DNA from: Brasilonema sp. UFV-L1
GTDB taxonomy: Bacteria > Cyanobacteriota > Cyanobacteriia > Cyanobacteriales > Nostocaceae
Direction of reading: 5' to 3'
DNA length: 35,326 nt
Assembly: GCF_012912105.1 (NCBI RefSeq)
Contig: NZ_QMEA01000069.1
Span: 1-35,326 of the forward strand
A model generated the notes under the pieces. That model did no database searches, had not been told where the DNA came from, and saw nothing but the letters and a program-made list of their open reading frames with translations. Positions 27,703-35,326 of this stretch are shown here, one piece after another. Positions within the stretch are counted from its first letter, which is position 1. Each line of letters starts with the position of its first letter. The translations under genes were made by a program, and so were the position numbers.

Positions 27703-27898
27703 TGCTTTTACCCTGCAACTATGAAAAATCTAGATTTCTTTAGAAACGCGGTTTTAATCAGGTGTAAAACTTTATTCTCGTAGGACGTATAGCGATACCT
27801 TAACGCAATCTTTCCGCGCTATTGGTGCGTTATACCAATTTTCTGTAATAGCTTGCCCGTAAAGTGCCATAGCTGCATATTATTTTTACCCCTCCTAA

Positions 27899-27919
27899 CC
27901 TCCCCTTGCTAAGGGGAGG
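27899..27919. repeat. CCTCCCCTT-GCT-AAGGGGAGG hairpin repeat
   Basis: A perfect 9-base stem with a 3-base loop, of the same kind as the inner hairpin of the element at 31764-31902. It overlaps the apparent start of the COP23 frame, so it may mark the insertion or rearrangement that removed that gene's true N-terminus. The surrounding gap 27703-27905 shows no gene. Confidence 0.7.
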
Positions 27920-28361
27920 GCAGTTAACGGCGGTGGGGTTCTTTCTATCTGATAAACGCTTCCCTACAACTTACACTTGGACATCGCGTGGAAAAATTGC
28001 AATTATCCGTTGGAAATACCCCTGGTTTAACAATCAAAAGATTACTCCTGAACAACGCTGTGAACAAGTATCGTCACGATTCCAGACTGCTTATAACAAG
28101 CAAAGCTTGTCTTACATCACCAATAGCACAGTCAATGGTGAAAATGTAATTTGCACAGCCCGTCAAAATGATGGGGCTTGCGATACCGTACTGCTAACTT
28201 TACGAGATGAAGATAAGCCTTTAGAGATTCTTGATGAACTCAAAGAAATTCTTAGAGGACGGAGTACTACACCGATACAGCATAGTTCTAAACAACGTCC
28301 TGTCTACTACAAAATTGATATTAATAAGTTTTTGCAAACAGCCCCTGTAGAAAAGGAATAA
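27906..28361 (+). CDS. COP23 domain protein, N-terminus lost
   Basis: The C-terminal 125 residues match the COP23 family (circadian oscillating protein of 23 kDa, a peripheral membrane protein of cyanobacteria): GKIAIIRWKYPWF, TPEQRCEQVSSRFQTAYN, NGENVICTARQNDGACDTVL and a final LDELKEIL helix. Family members normally begin with a signal peptide and a short cysteine-containing segment before the SRG-strand. Here that part is replaced by the products of a repeat hairpin (27899-27919), and the only start is a TTG inside the repeat. The gene is probably a 5'-truncated pseudogene. It precedes a trypsin-like protease and TPR gene on the same strand. Confidence 0.65.
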   Translation: MLRGGQLTAVGFFLSDKRFPTTYTWTSRGKIAIIRWKYPWFNNQKITPEQRCEQVSSRFQTAYNKQSLSYITNSTVNGENVICTARQNDGACDTVLLTLRDEDKPLEILDELKEILRGRSTTPIQHSSKQRPVYYKIDINKFLQTAPVEKE

Positions 28362-28751
28362 TATCAAGTCTGGCTGATACCACACCGCTATTGTGTCAGG
28401 AAATATGCTCGTAGTAGACGCTTCAGCGCTAGGAAAAACTTAGATGCTTAGCATAATTTCTCTTTAATTAAGAAGCATTAAAGTGCTTACTTTGAGCATT
28501 TTTCTTATCTTACATCTTGCACCTGGTCAAACACATGTCAAAATCGTTACATTTTATTTCACTCCGTTCTCGTCCGCCTAGGACTGTAAGTCCCAGGCTA
28601 ATAGTCTAAGTCCATTAAAATGAACTCAAACTGGAATTTTTTTCAGTTTCTTTAAACACTAGTAAATGCACTCCTTAGTGCTTGACTCGTAATGGTGCAA
28701 GATCTCAGTTATCTATTGGTTTACTCAACATTACTTTAATCAATTGAAAAA
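28362..28751. promoter_or_regulatory. Upstream region of the trypsin-like protease gene
   Basis: No gene is seen. It contains a dispersed hairpin GCCT-A-GGACT / AGTCC-C-AGGC at about 28577-28599 and an imperfect palindrome AGTCCATT / AATGAACT just after it. It must carry the promoter of the protease-TPR gene, but I cannot place it. Confidence 0.35.
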
Positions 28752-29531
28752 ATGAAGCGCTTTAATATTGTTGCGATCGCTAGCTTAACTGGTTTCCTCA
28801 TGCTCTCTAACGCCTACGCTAAAATATCTCAGCAAGTATCTAATCAACCAACTTCTATACTTGCAAATAATACCTTAACTCTAGAAAAACTTCGTCAACT
28901 AGCTCAAGCTGTCACTGTTAAAGTGTTGAGTTCTAATAAAGGTGGAAGTGGAGTTTTAATAAGCAAACAAGGACGCACTTACACCATTCTAACCAACGCC
29001 CATGTCATTAGTACCAAAGGGACTCATAGTATCCAAACACCTGATGGTAAAACCCATAAGACTACAGTTATTAGTCGTGGGGATTCTTTATCAGGTAATG
29101 ATTTAGCTGTCTTGCAGTTTCAAGCTCAAGAAAATTACCAAATTGTTACCTTAGCAACCAACTCTAATTTATCCGAAAATCAAGAAGTCTTGGCTGCTGG
29201 CTTTCCCGATGATAGCAAAGAATTAGTCATCACGAATGGCAAAATATCTCTACTATCTCCTCAACCATTAATTGGTGGGTATCAAATCGGGTATACCAAT
29301 GAAATTCGACAAGGAATGAGTGGAGGAACGCTATTAAATCAAGAAGGTAAGTTAATCGGGATAAATGGTTTACATAACAATGCGATTTTAAACGAAACTT
29401 ACACATATCAAAATGGGACGGTTCCCAATGCAGAAGAAATTCAGCGATTGAAAAAATTTAGTTTTGCTGTTCCTATTCAAACTTTAGCGAAAGTCGCCCC
29501 AAACTTAGCAGTTATTCCCACAGGAAGATAA
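28752..29531 (+). CDS. Secreted trypsin-like serine protease (5' part of a protease-TPR gene)
   Basis: A 259-aa S1-family protease. A signal peptide (FNIVAIASLTGFLMLSNAYA, cleaved near residue 23) directs it to the periplasm or outside. The catalytic triad is visible as His84 (ILTNAHVIS), Asp117 (GNDLAVLQF) and Ser190 (RQGMSGGTLL). The last residues PTGR arise from a shift: in the next frame the DNA reads on without a gap into PQEDKRQKSLYDFDKAIA and TPR repeats. Removing one C from the CCC at 29517-29519 joins the two into about 655 aa. Exported protease-TPR fusions of this design are common in filamentous cyanobacteria. The protease domain itself is complete. Confidence 0.88.
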   Translation: MKRFNIVAIASLTGFLMLSNAYAKISQQVSNQPTSILANNTLTLEKLRQLAQAVTVKVLSSNKGGSGVLISKQGRTYTILTNAHVISTKGTHSIQTPDGKTHKTTVISRGDSLSGNDLAVLQFQAQENYQIVTLATNSNLSENQEVLAAGFPDDSKELVITNGKISLLSPQPLIGGYQIGYTNEIRQGMSGGTLLNQEGKLIGINGLHNNAILNETYTYQNGTVPNAEEIQRLKKFSFAVPIQTLAKVAPNLAVIPTGR

Positions 29532-29709
29532 ACGTCAAAAATCTCTATATGATTTTGATAAAGCAATTGCTATTGCTCCAAATCGCTCTCACGCTTGGAA
29601 ATTTAAAACCAGTGTATTAAATCAATTAAAAAGATATCCAGAGGCTCTAGCAGCAGTTGACAAGGCTATTGAGTACAGTGAGAAAGATAAGAAAGACTTT
29701 AGTCTTTCT

Positions 29710-30720
29710 TTGTTTCGTTCGTCAATATTATTTCAATTAAAAAGAGATCCAGAAGCGCTAGCAGCAATTAACGAGGCGATTAAAATTCAGGAGTTTGATT
29801 TCAGCTACTTCGTACGGGCTAAGATCCACGCTGTGTTGAAAGATTATCAAGCAGCACTAGCAGATTTGAGTCAACTGATGATATTTCAACCTGATAATGC
29901 CAATGCTTACATTTTGCGAGGTCAGATCCACCTTGGATTGAAAGATGATAAAGCAGCACTAGCAGATTTTAATCACGCGATTAAACTTCAACCTGATAAT
30001 GCCTACGCCTACTGGTGGCGGGCTAGTCTCTACAAAAACTTAAAAGATAATAAAGCAGCACTAGCAGATTTTAATCACGCGATTAAGCTGCAACAAAATA
30101 ATGCCTTTAACTACGTTTTCCGAGGTACTTATTACGATGCTGTCAAAGATGAGAAAGCCGCTCTAGCAGATTTTAATCACGCGATTAAGCTTCAATCAAA
30201 TAATGCTGATGCCTACTACCAGCGAGGTATTTTTTACAAATATTTGAAAAATGATCAAGCAGCATTAGCAGATTTTAATCAAGCGATTAAATTTGAAGCA
30301 GGTAATGCCAAAGCCTACTACTGTCGGGGCGTTGTCTACCAAAAGCAAGGAGACGGGAACGCTGCATTATCAGAATATGCTCAGGCGCTTGCCAAAGACA
30401 AAAAATTTGCCGCAGCTAACGCAAAAATTGGCTACATCAAATATGAAAGAGGAGATGTTGAAGGGGCTATTCAAGAGTTGCAAAAAGTAGTTCAAGTTGA
30501 TAGTGACTTAACAGGAGCGCAATTAGCACTTGCAGTAGTTTTACATAGCAGAGGTGAGCAACAAAAGGCTCTAAATATGGCACAAGCTACCTTGCGTTTA
30601 GATAAAACTTTAGCTGATGTTGAGGTTCTCAAACAACATCTCTGGGGTACACGCCTAATTGCAGAGGGGGAAAAGCTTCTCTCTCATCCTAATATCCAAG
30701 CATTGCGAGTCAAGAAATAG
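29710..30720 (+). CDS. TPR repeat protein (3' part of a protease-TPR gene)
   Basis: At least eight tetratricopeptide repeats of 34 residues fill the 336-aa frame. The frame is open from 29509, where more TPR-like sequence (YDFDKAIAIAPNRSHAWKF) lies, but the only available start is TTG at 29710, so an independent gene is doubtful. Four central repeats (about 29942-30300) are nearly identical at DNA level with a 102-base period (AAAGCAGCACTAGCAGATTT), showing recent internal duplication. Without the signal peptide of the upstream half, any product would stay in the cytoplasm, unlike the parent protein. Confidence 0.75.
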   Translation: MFRSSILFQLKRDPEALAAINEAIKIQEFDFSYFVRAKIHAVLKDYQAALADLSQLMIFQPDNANAYILRGQIHLGLKDDKAALADFNHAIKLQPDNAYAYWWRASLYKNLKDNKAALADFNHAIKLQQNNAFNYVFRGTYYDAVKDEKAALADFNHAIKLQSNNADAYYQRGIFYKYLKNDQAALADFNQAIKFEAGNAKAYYCRGVVYQKQGDGNAALSEYAQALAKDKKFAAANAKIGYIKYERGDVEGAIQELQKVVQVDSDLTGAQLALAVVLHSRGEQQKALNMAQATLRLDKTLADVEVLKQHLWGTRLIAEGEKLLSHPNIQALRVKK

Positions 30721-30872
30721 GTTAGCTGTTGTTGTGAGGATTATGCAAAAAAATTTTTTCGGCGATCGCCGAGTTCCTACTGCATACATATTTTAACGAC
30801 CTTTCCCCCAATAGCCGCTAAAATTGATGTATTGCGCTTCTTTAAAACTTGACAAGTTTTTAGATTACACCT

Positions 30873-31217
30873 ATGCCACAGACTGCTAACTATCGGCTTA
30901 ATATCTTGTTAGAAAATAAAAATGATGTGGTAATTGCTTCTGCCCTAGAGCTTCCCTCTTATCGAGTGGAAGCGGCTACTCGTGAGCTGGCACTTCAAAG
31001 CCTGACTCAGCTATTAGCAACCCACCTAAAAGATGCAGAAATTATTCCTGTAGAAATTAACGTGTCTCAAGCAGCAATCTCTGAAAACCCTTGGATTAAG
31101 TATGCAGGCTTTTTCAAAGACGATCCATATTTTGCTGAAATTGCTTTATCAATTCGAGCCGAACGGGAGTCAAACGATGATTCAGAGGTTGATCCCTCCT
31201 TGTACATGCTTGAATAG
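30873..31217 (+). CDS. HicB-like antitoxin partner of a PIN toxin
   Basis: A 114-aa protein. The N-terminal 60 residues (YRLNILLENKNDVVIASALE, then REALQSL-type helix) resemble the HicB/partial-RNase-H fold. The C-terminal half (WIKYAGFFKDDPYFAEIALSI then a very acidic tail DDSEVDPSLYML) looks like a disordered toxin-wrapping segment. It ends 9 bases before the PIN-domain gene, the usual antitoxin-first layout. Function is inferred from fold and pairing; I see no ribbon-helix-helix or AbrB DNA-binding motif. Confidence 0.72.
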   Translation: MPQTANYRLNILLENKNDVVIASALELPSYRVEAATRELALQSLTQLLATHLKDAEIIPVEINVSQAAISENPWIKYAGFFKDDPYFAEIALSIRAERESNDDSEVDPSLYMLE

Positions 31218-31226
31218 CCTTTTCTT

Positions 31227-31664
31227 ATGAGTCTATTTATTTTGGACACAGACCATGTTTCATTGTGGTTTCGAGGGAATTCCTCAATTTGTGCTAAAAC
31301 CGCGCAATTGTCATCCAATATTGCAGTAACGATTGTCACGGTTCAAGAGCTGTTTAATGGGTGGGTTGTTAATATCAACAATCCCTCCCAAGCTAATAAT
31401 TTAGTCGAGCTTTACACAAGGTTCTGGGCAACGGTGGACTTTTTGCAAAGCGTTCGGATCTTAAATTTTGATGCTGCTGCTGACACGCAATATCGGCAGC
31501 TACTCAAGGATCATTCCGCACTCCGCAAAAATCGAATTCAGAAAGATGTGCGCATTGCAGCGATCGCACTCTCAGTCAATGGCGTTTTAGTGACTCGCAA
31601 TCAGCGGGATTTCTCGCAAGTCCCTGGCTTAGTATTGGAAGACTGGACACAAAATACTGTCTAA
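31227..31664 (+). CDS. VapC-type PIN-domain ribonuclease toxin
   Basis: A 145-aa PIN domain. The acidic metal-binding residues are visible as Asp7 (FILDTDHVSL), Glu41 (VTVQELFNGW), Asp107 (QKDVRIAAIAL) and Asp128 (VTRNQRDFSQVPGL). PIN toxins cleave RNA, usually tRNA or mRNA, until bound by the antitoxin. It follows the HicB-like gene by 9 bases, so the two form a type II toxin-antitoxin operon. All catalytic residues are intact, so it should be active. Confidence 0.9.
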   Translation: MSLFILDTDHVSLWFRGNSSICAKTAQLSSNIAVTIVTVQELFNGWVVNINNPSQANNLVELYTRFWATVDFLQSVRILNFDAAADTQYRQLLKDHSALRKNRIQKDVRIAAIALSVNGVLVTRNQRDFSQVPGLVLEDWTQNTV

Positions 31665-31763
31665 GCGTGGGTTGGTCTATCTCAAATCTTGTTAGCGGCA
31701 CTATCGTTGAAGCGAACGTAAGATTTCCTCTCAAGCCAAACAATTCATCAGTTTTGTAGGGTA

Positions 31764-31902
31764 ATATCATGTCCGGTTAATTGCTTATAAATCCCGCACA
31801 ACCCCACCCCGGTTTTGTCTTGCGCCAAAACCGCCCCTCCCCTTGGTAAGGGGAGGGGTGCAGAGATCGCGGAAATCACAACTAATCAACCGGACATGAT
31901 AT
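31764..31902. repeat. 139-bp MITE with nested hairpins
   Basis: Terminal inverted repeats ATATCATGTCCGGTT(A/G)ATT agree at 18 of 19 positions. Inside are the hairpins CGGTTTTG / CAAAACCG and CCCCTCCCCTT-GGT-AAGGGGAGGGG. There is no coding capacity. It sits in the 429-base gap between the PIN toxin and the PPC-tailed protease; the rest of that gap shows no gene and presumably holds the protease promoter. Confidence 0.78.
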
Positions 31903-32093
31903 AAGTTATCGCCACGCCGTTTACGTTTACACTTAACTGTTGAAAAAAACTTCACCTTGATAGCTTATCACCGTATTATTGGAGAATTTATTCTCAAATT
32001 CTGACGTAGGTTTAGCAAAGACAACTAAAATACTGATTAGTAAAAAGAGTTAACCATAACTAACAAAAATCAGCTATTCAGGAATGTCTTAAT

Positions 32094-33254
32094 ATGAGAA
32101 TTAAACTTTTACAAATAGGAACATCAGCAATTTTAGCAAGTGTAGTTGTTACGAGTGGTGTTGGGACGCTCTTTAGTTGCCAATTAAGTGCAAGCGCTAA
32201 AAACACTAAAGAATCTGAGAATTTTTTAGTTAGTAAGAAGACAGAGGGAAAAGAATTAAATATTATCCTAGCAAACAACTCTGAAGAACAAAACAGGATT
32301 CGCCTCTATGAAAAAGCTAGTCCGGCTGTAGTTGCGATCGCTCTTGGAACACAAGGACATGGTAGTGGTTTTATTGTCAGTCCAGATGGTCTAATTTTGA
32401 CTAACGCTCATGTTGTTCAAGATGGTCCGAAAACTGTTGCAGTAGTGCTTGCTGATGGCAGACAAGTCTTAGCTGATGTGCTTGGTTTTGCATCTGGTGG
32501 CTTGGATTTAGCAGCGCTCAAAATTCGCAATCAGAAAAATTTGCCCTTCCTGCGTTTAGCGTCTCCTGGTTCAGCGCGAGTTGGTCAATCGGTCTATGCT
32601 ATTGGTACTCCCTTGAGTCTGGAATTACAAAATACTTTAACCTACGGGATTATCAGCCGCATTGACACCAAATCAGGCTTAATTCAACATGATGCTGCTG
32701 TTAACCCCGGTAATTCTGGAGGACCACTGCTAAACTCTAATGGGCAAGTCATTGGTGTTAATAGTGCCATTTTTACTGGTAATGAGATTAAAAGATTTAT
32801 TGGCATTAGTTTGGCAATTCCTACAAATATAGTCCAGCCTTTTTTGATAGCCGTAGAACGAGGTAATGCTGAGGTAGCGACTCAACGCCAAAAACCTAGT
32901 AATATTCAAGAAACAAATTTACCTTTGAATGCTCAAGTTCTACAAGCGGCTTTAAAAAAAGGCGATCGCACTCTCCCAAACAATAGCTATTTTCACATTT
33001 ATGCATTTGAAGGTAAAGCAGGTCAACAAGTAACTATTGAGATGGATAGTAAACAAATAGACTCTCATTTATACTTACTGCTTCCTGCTAAAGAAACGCT
33101 AGTAGGGGAAAACGACGACATATCTCCAAAAGATTTTAATGCTAGATTGACTGTGACTTTACCTGAAAATGGAATTTACTATCTGTTAGCTAACACTTTT
33201 GAAGGAGGAGAATCTGGGAGTTACAGATTACGGGCTATGATTTCTCAGAAATAA
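32094..33254 (+). CDS. Secreted trypsin-like serine protease with PPC-type C-terminal domain
   Basis: A 386-aa protease of HtrA-like sequence. After a signal peptide comes a possible but non-ideal lipobox (LFSC, Cys29). The triad is His106 (LILTNAHVVQ), Asp138 (GGLDLAAL) and Ser208 (NPGNSGGPLL). In place of the PDZ domain of HtrA/DegP there is a beta-sandwich at about 300-385 (YFHIYAFEGKAGQQVTIEMD, then LPENGIYYLLANTFEGGESG) of the bacterial pre-peptidase C-terminal type. It therefore probably acts in the periplasm or outside without PDZ-driven oligomer control. It is complete and monocistronic; the IS630 element begins 25 bases past the stop. Confidence 0.9.
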   Translation: MRIKLLQIGTSAILASVVVTSGVGTLFSCQLSASAKNTKESENFLVSKKTEGKELNIILANNSEEQNRIRLYEKASPAVVAIALGTQGHGSGFIVSPDGLILTNAHVVQDGPKTVAVVLADGRQVLADVLGFASGGLDLAALKIRNQKNLPFLRLASPGSARVGQSVYAIGTPLSLELQNTLTYGIISRIDTKSGLIQHDAAVNPGNSGGPLLNSNGQVIGVNSAIFTGNEIKRFIGISLAIPTNIVQPFLIAVERGNAEVATQRQKPSNIQETNLPLNAQVLQAALKKGDRTLPNNSYFHIYAFEGKAGQQVTIEMDSKQIDSHLYLLLPAKETLVGENDDISPKDFNARLTVTLPENGIYYLLANTFEGGESGSYRLRAMISQK

Positions 33255-33279
33255 AATAGCTACGAAGTTAATATAACTA

Positions 33280-34681
33280 GTGCAAGCTGGCAAAAATAAC
33301 TAACCAGTGGTATAAGTAGTATCAAACACTGATAAGCTCAAAGAATCAAAACAAAAGGGAGAGGGGAGAAATGCCCCAACCAGTTGCGATAAGCCGGAGG
33401 CTTGACGCAGAGCGTATCGCCATCAGATTAACCTCACAACAAAAACGGTTGTTAGAACAAATAACTCGCGCCCGCACAAATCCGTATCGGTTAGTGCAAA
33501 GGGCACAGTTAATCCTGTGGGCAGCTGAGGGAATGACGAATACAGAAATTGCGTCAACCGATACGATTAACACGCGGACAGGTGCGATTATGGCGAACAA
33601 GATGGCAAAATGCAGAGCAAGAATGGGAGCAAGTGAAATCAGAAGGTATCGAGGATGAAATGTTGCTCACACAGATCATCTCGATACTTAAAGATGAGCC
33701 ACGACGTGGGAATCCAGGAAAATTTAGTCTCGAAGAAATCGTTCAAATTATTGCAGTTGCGTGTGAAATACCAGCAACTTCCTCGCGTCCAGTCAGCCAC
33801 TGGACGCCCAAAGAGCTTGCAGACGAAGTGGTCAAGCGCAAAATAGTACCAGAGATTTCGCCCCGAAGCGTGGGTCGTTTTTTAAAAGCAAGCAATGTTG
33901 CAACCACATCGAAGTCGTTACTGGTTAAACGCAAATCCACCAGACCCAAAAGTATTTAAACAAGAGGTTCAGCAAGTTTGTCATTTATACCAAAAAGCAG
34001 AAGAACTAAAACTTGAGAGTGTGCATATTGTCAGTACGGATGAGATGACAGGTATTCAAGCACTCGAACGAGCATATCCCACCCAGGAAATGGAACTTGG
34101 CAAAGTTGAATACCAAGAATTTGAGTACATTTGGCATGGAACCCTTTCTTTAATTGCCTCTTGGGGCGTAGCTGAGGGACTTGTACTAAATGCTTCTGTT
34201 AAAGAAACACGCTAGCGTTGATGATTTCGCTAATCATATTGCTCAAATAATCGCCACCAATCCAAACGATGGATGGATTTTTGTTACCGATCAACTCAAT
34301 ACTCATAAGTCCGAGTATGAGCGTTCGACTTGTCGTAACTAACTGCGGTATAGACATTGATTTAGGTGTTAAAGGTAAATCTGGTATTCTCCATTCAATG
34401 GAGTCTCGTGCAGCATTTTTAACTGATACAAGTCATCGAATTCGTTTTGTTTATACTCCAAAACATAGTTCTTGGCGATGTAGCAGATTGAGTGTTGGTT
34501 TAGTATTTTAGTACGTCGTTTACAACGAAAGTGGTAACTTTATTTCTACTAACGACCTCAAACAACAAATTTTGAATTTTATTGATTACTTTAATCGCAC
34601 TTTGGCAAAGCCATTTGTTTGGAAGTTTTTAGGCTATCCTGATTCTGCTTAGACTGGTCAGTTATTTTTGCCAGCTTGCAC
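33280..34681 (+). mobile_element. IS630-family insertion sequence, decayed
   Basis: The ends are 29-base inverted repeats starting GTGCAAGCTGGC (33280-33308 and 34653-34681), matching at 28 of 29 positions. Both are flanked by TA, the target duplication of the IS630/Tc1-mariner group. The length is 1402 bases. The transposase inside is broken, so it cannot move by itself, though the ends look usable in trans. The right flank lies inside a tnpB gene, while the left flank is 25 bases after the protease gene. Confidence 0.88.
33371..34652 (+). pseudogene. IS630-family transposase, several frameshifts
   Basis: The reading frame changes at least four times. Pieces in order are an N-terminal helix-turn-helix region (LLEQITRARTNPYRLVQRAQ, WAAEGMTNTEIA), a linker (QVRLWRTRWQNAEQEWEQ, RGNPGKFSLEEIVQI, WTPKELADEVVKR), the first catalytic Asp (VSTDEMTGIQALER), the second ([14 protein letters not shown]) and the region of the third, HSSW followed by a shifted frame where the Glu-containing Q-I-E should be. 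The C-terminal end YFNRTLAKPFVWKF is recognisable. It is non-functional. Confidence 0.88.
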
Positions 34682-35326
34682 TAGATAATTTGTGATTAGC
34701 CATCATCCCTGACACATTAAGATCCTCAATCCCTATAACAGCGTGGTTCTTGCAGAGGTAATGAGTCATCTTGTGGATTGTGTCTTTTCGGACGTTAGCA
34801 ACGCGCTGGTAAGTTTTAGCTATTCTGCGCTTGCATCGCTCTCTTTTTTGAGACCCTTTTTCTTTACGTTGTAACTGCCGTTGTAACCTAGCTAATTGCT
34901 TTTTAGTTTTTCTATAAGCTTTAGGATTATTAAAAGTGACACCAGTTGACAGGGTAGCTAAAGCATTTATCCCTAAATCAACTCCTACAAATGGTATTTT
35001 ATTTGGATTAACTTCAGGTTTTTCTTGCTCGTAAGTAAATGATATATACCATCCATCTGCCGAGCGAGAGATAGTAACTTTTGAAACCTCTACGTGTGGG
35101 AAACCTTCAAAACTTTTCACCCAACCAAATGGTTTAGGCAGTTTAACTTTTGTCCCACCTACAGCTATTTTACCTGGACTTCTATCTAGGGTAAAACTGT
35201 CTTTAACACCTTTTTTTTTGAAATTAGGATACTTAGCTTGTTTTTTAAAGAAACGACTGAAAGCTAGCCCAAGATGATCAAATGCAAACTTACTAGGGCT
35301 AGGGCGTGTTTTCAAACTCGTTGTAT
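34662..35326 (-). pseudogene. tnpB: IS200/IS605-type TnpB (OrfB), truncated by the IS630 element and cut by the window edge
   Basis: RNA-guided nuclease family associated with IS605 transposons and ancestral to Cas12. The frame enters from beyond the right edge and shows AFSRFFKKQAKYPNFKKKG, VKDSFTLD, the first RuvC Asp in FVGVDLGINALATLS and the second RuvC acid in VIGIEDLNVSGMMANHK. The protein then runs into the inverted repeat of IS630 (SSASWQK, stop), losing the zinc finger and the last RuvC motif. It cannot be active. The first 80-100 residues lie outside the window; the TTG at 35315 is not a real start, since the frame continues upstream. Confidence 0.88.

Noticed and set aside
1-35326. 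CRISPR arrays, rRNA and tRNA genes
   Set aside because: No regularly spaced direct repeats with unique spacers, no tRNA-like cloverleaf with a TTCGA loop and no rRNA landmark sequences were noticed in a read by eye. The 102-base periodic repeats at 29.9-30.3 kb are TPR-coding.

Overview
The window comes from a filamentous cyanobacterium of Nostocales type (inference). The palindrome GCGATCGC (HIP1) occurs roughly 17 times. The protein families are typical of this group: an SLH-OprB porin, caspase/STAND/WD40 proteins, a COP23 domain and a Hanks-type kinase. The intergenic DNA is rich in short nested palindromes and small inverted-repeat elements. I saw no rRNA, tRNA or CRISPR array.

Layout. 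Positions 1-3.3 kb (minus strand) hold a small beta-rich protein and an outer-membrane porin. Positions 3.6-11.2 kb (minus strand) hold an aromatic amino-acid block transcribed aroF > trpE(G fusion) > trpC > trpA > trpB, with repeat elements in the spacers. trpD and trpF are not in the window. The trpE-C-A-B order resembles the satellite trp genes found beside scytonemin clusters, but no scy gene is visible here. Positions 11.9-20.7 kb (minus strand) hold a signalling/cell-death-type locus: a Ser/Thr kinase, a caspase-like protease with a DUF4384-like tail, and a caspase-STAND NTPase-WD40 protein that is split by a one-base frameshift. Positions 21.1-24.2 kb (minus strand) hold a 66-residue protein and a FluG-like pair (amidohydrolase and glutamine-synthetase-like). 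Positions 24.2-27.7 kb (minus strand) hold a second AAA/STAND-WD40 protein, split by one in-frame TAA codon.

From 27.9 kb the strand switches to plus. This part holds a COP23 protein that has lost its N-terminus, a secreted trypsin-like protease and TPR protein that were one gene before a frameshift, a HicB-like/PIN toxin-antitoxin pair, a small MITE, and a secreted trypsin-like protease with a PPC-type C-terminus. The right end is a decayed IS630-family insertion (33280-34681) abutting a truncated IS605-type tnpB that runs off the window.

The most notable pattern is that three large modular proteins (caspase|NTPase-WD40, NTPase-TM|WD40, trypsin|TPR) are each broken by a single small lesion exactly at the linker between modules. 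They sit within 18 kb, in a neighbourhood with two caspases, two trypsin-like proteases, two STAND-type ATPases and a kinase. In addition, the WD40 protein at 24.25 kb carries the same dispersed palindromic repeat in frame at the same point of three different blades.
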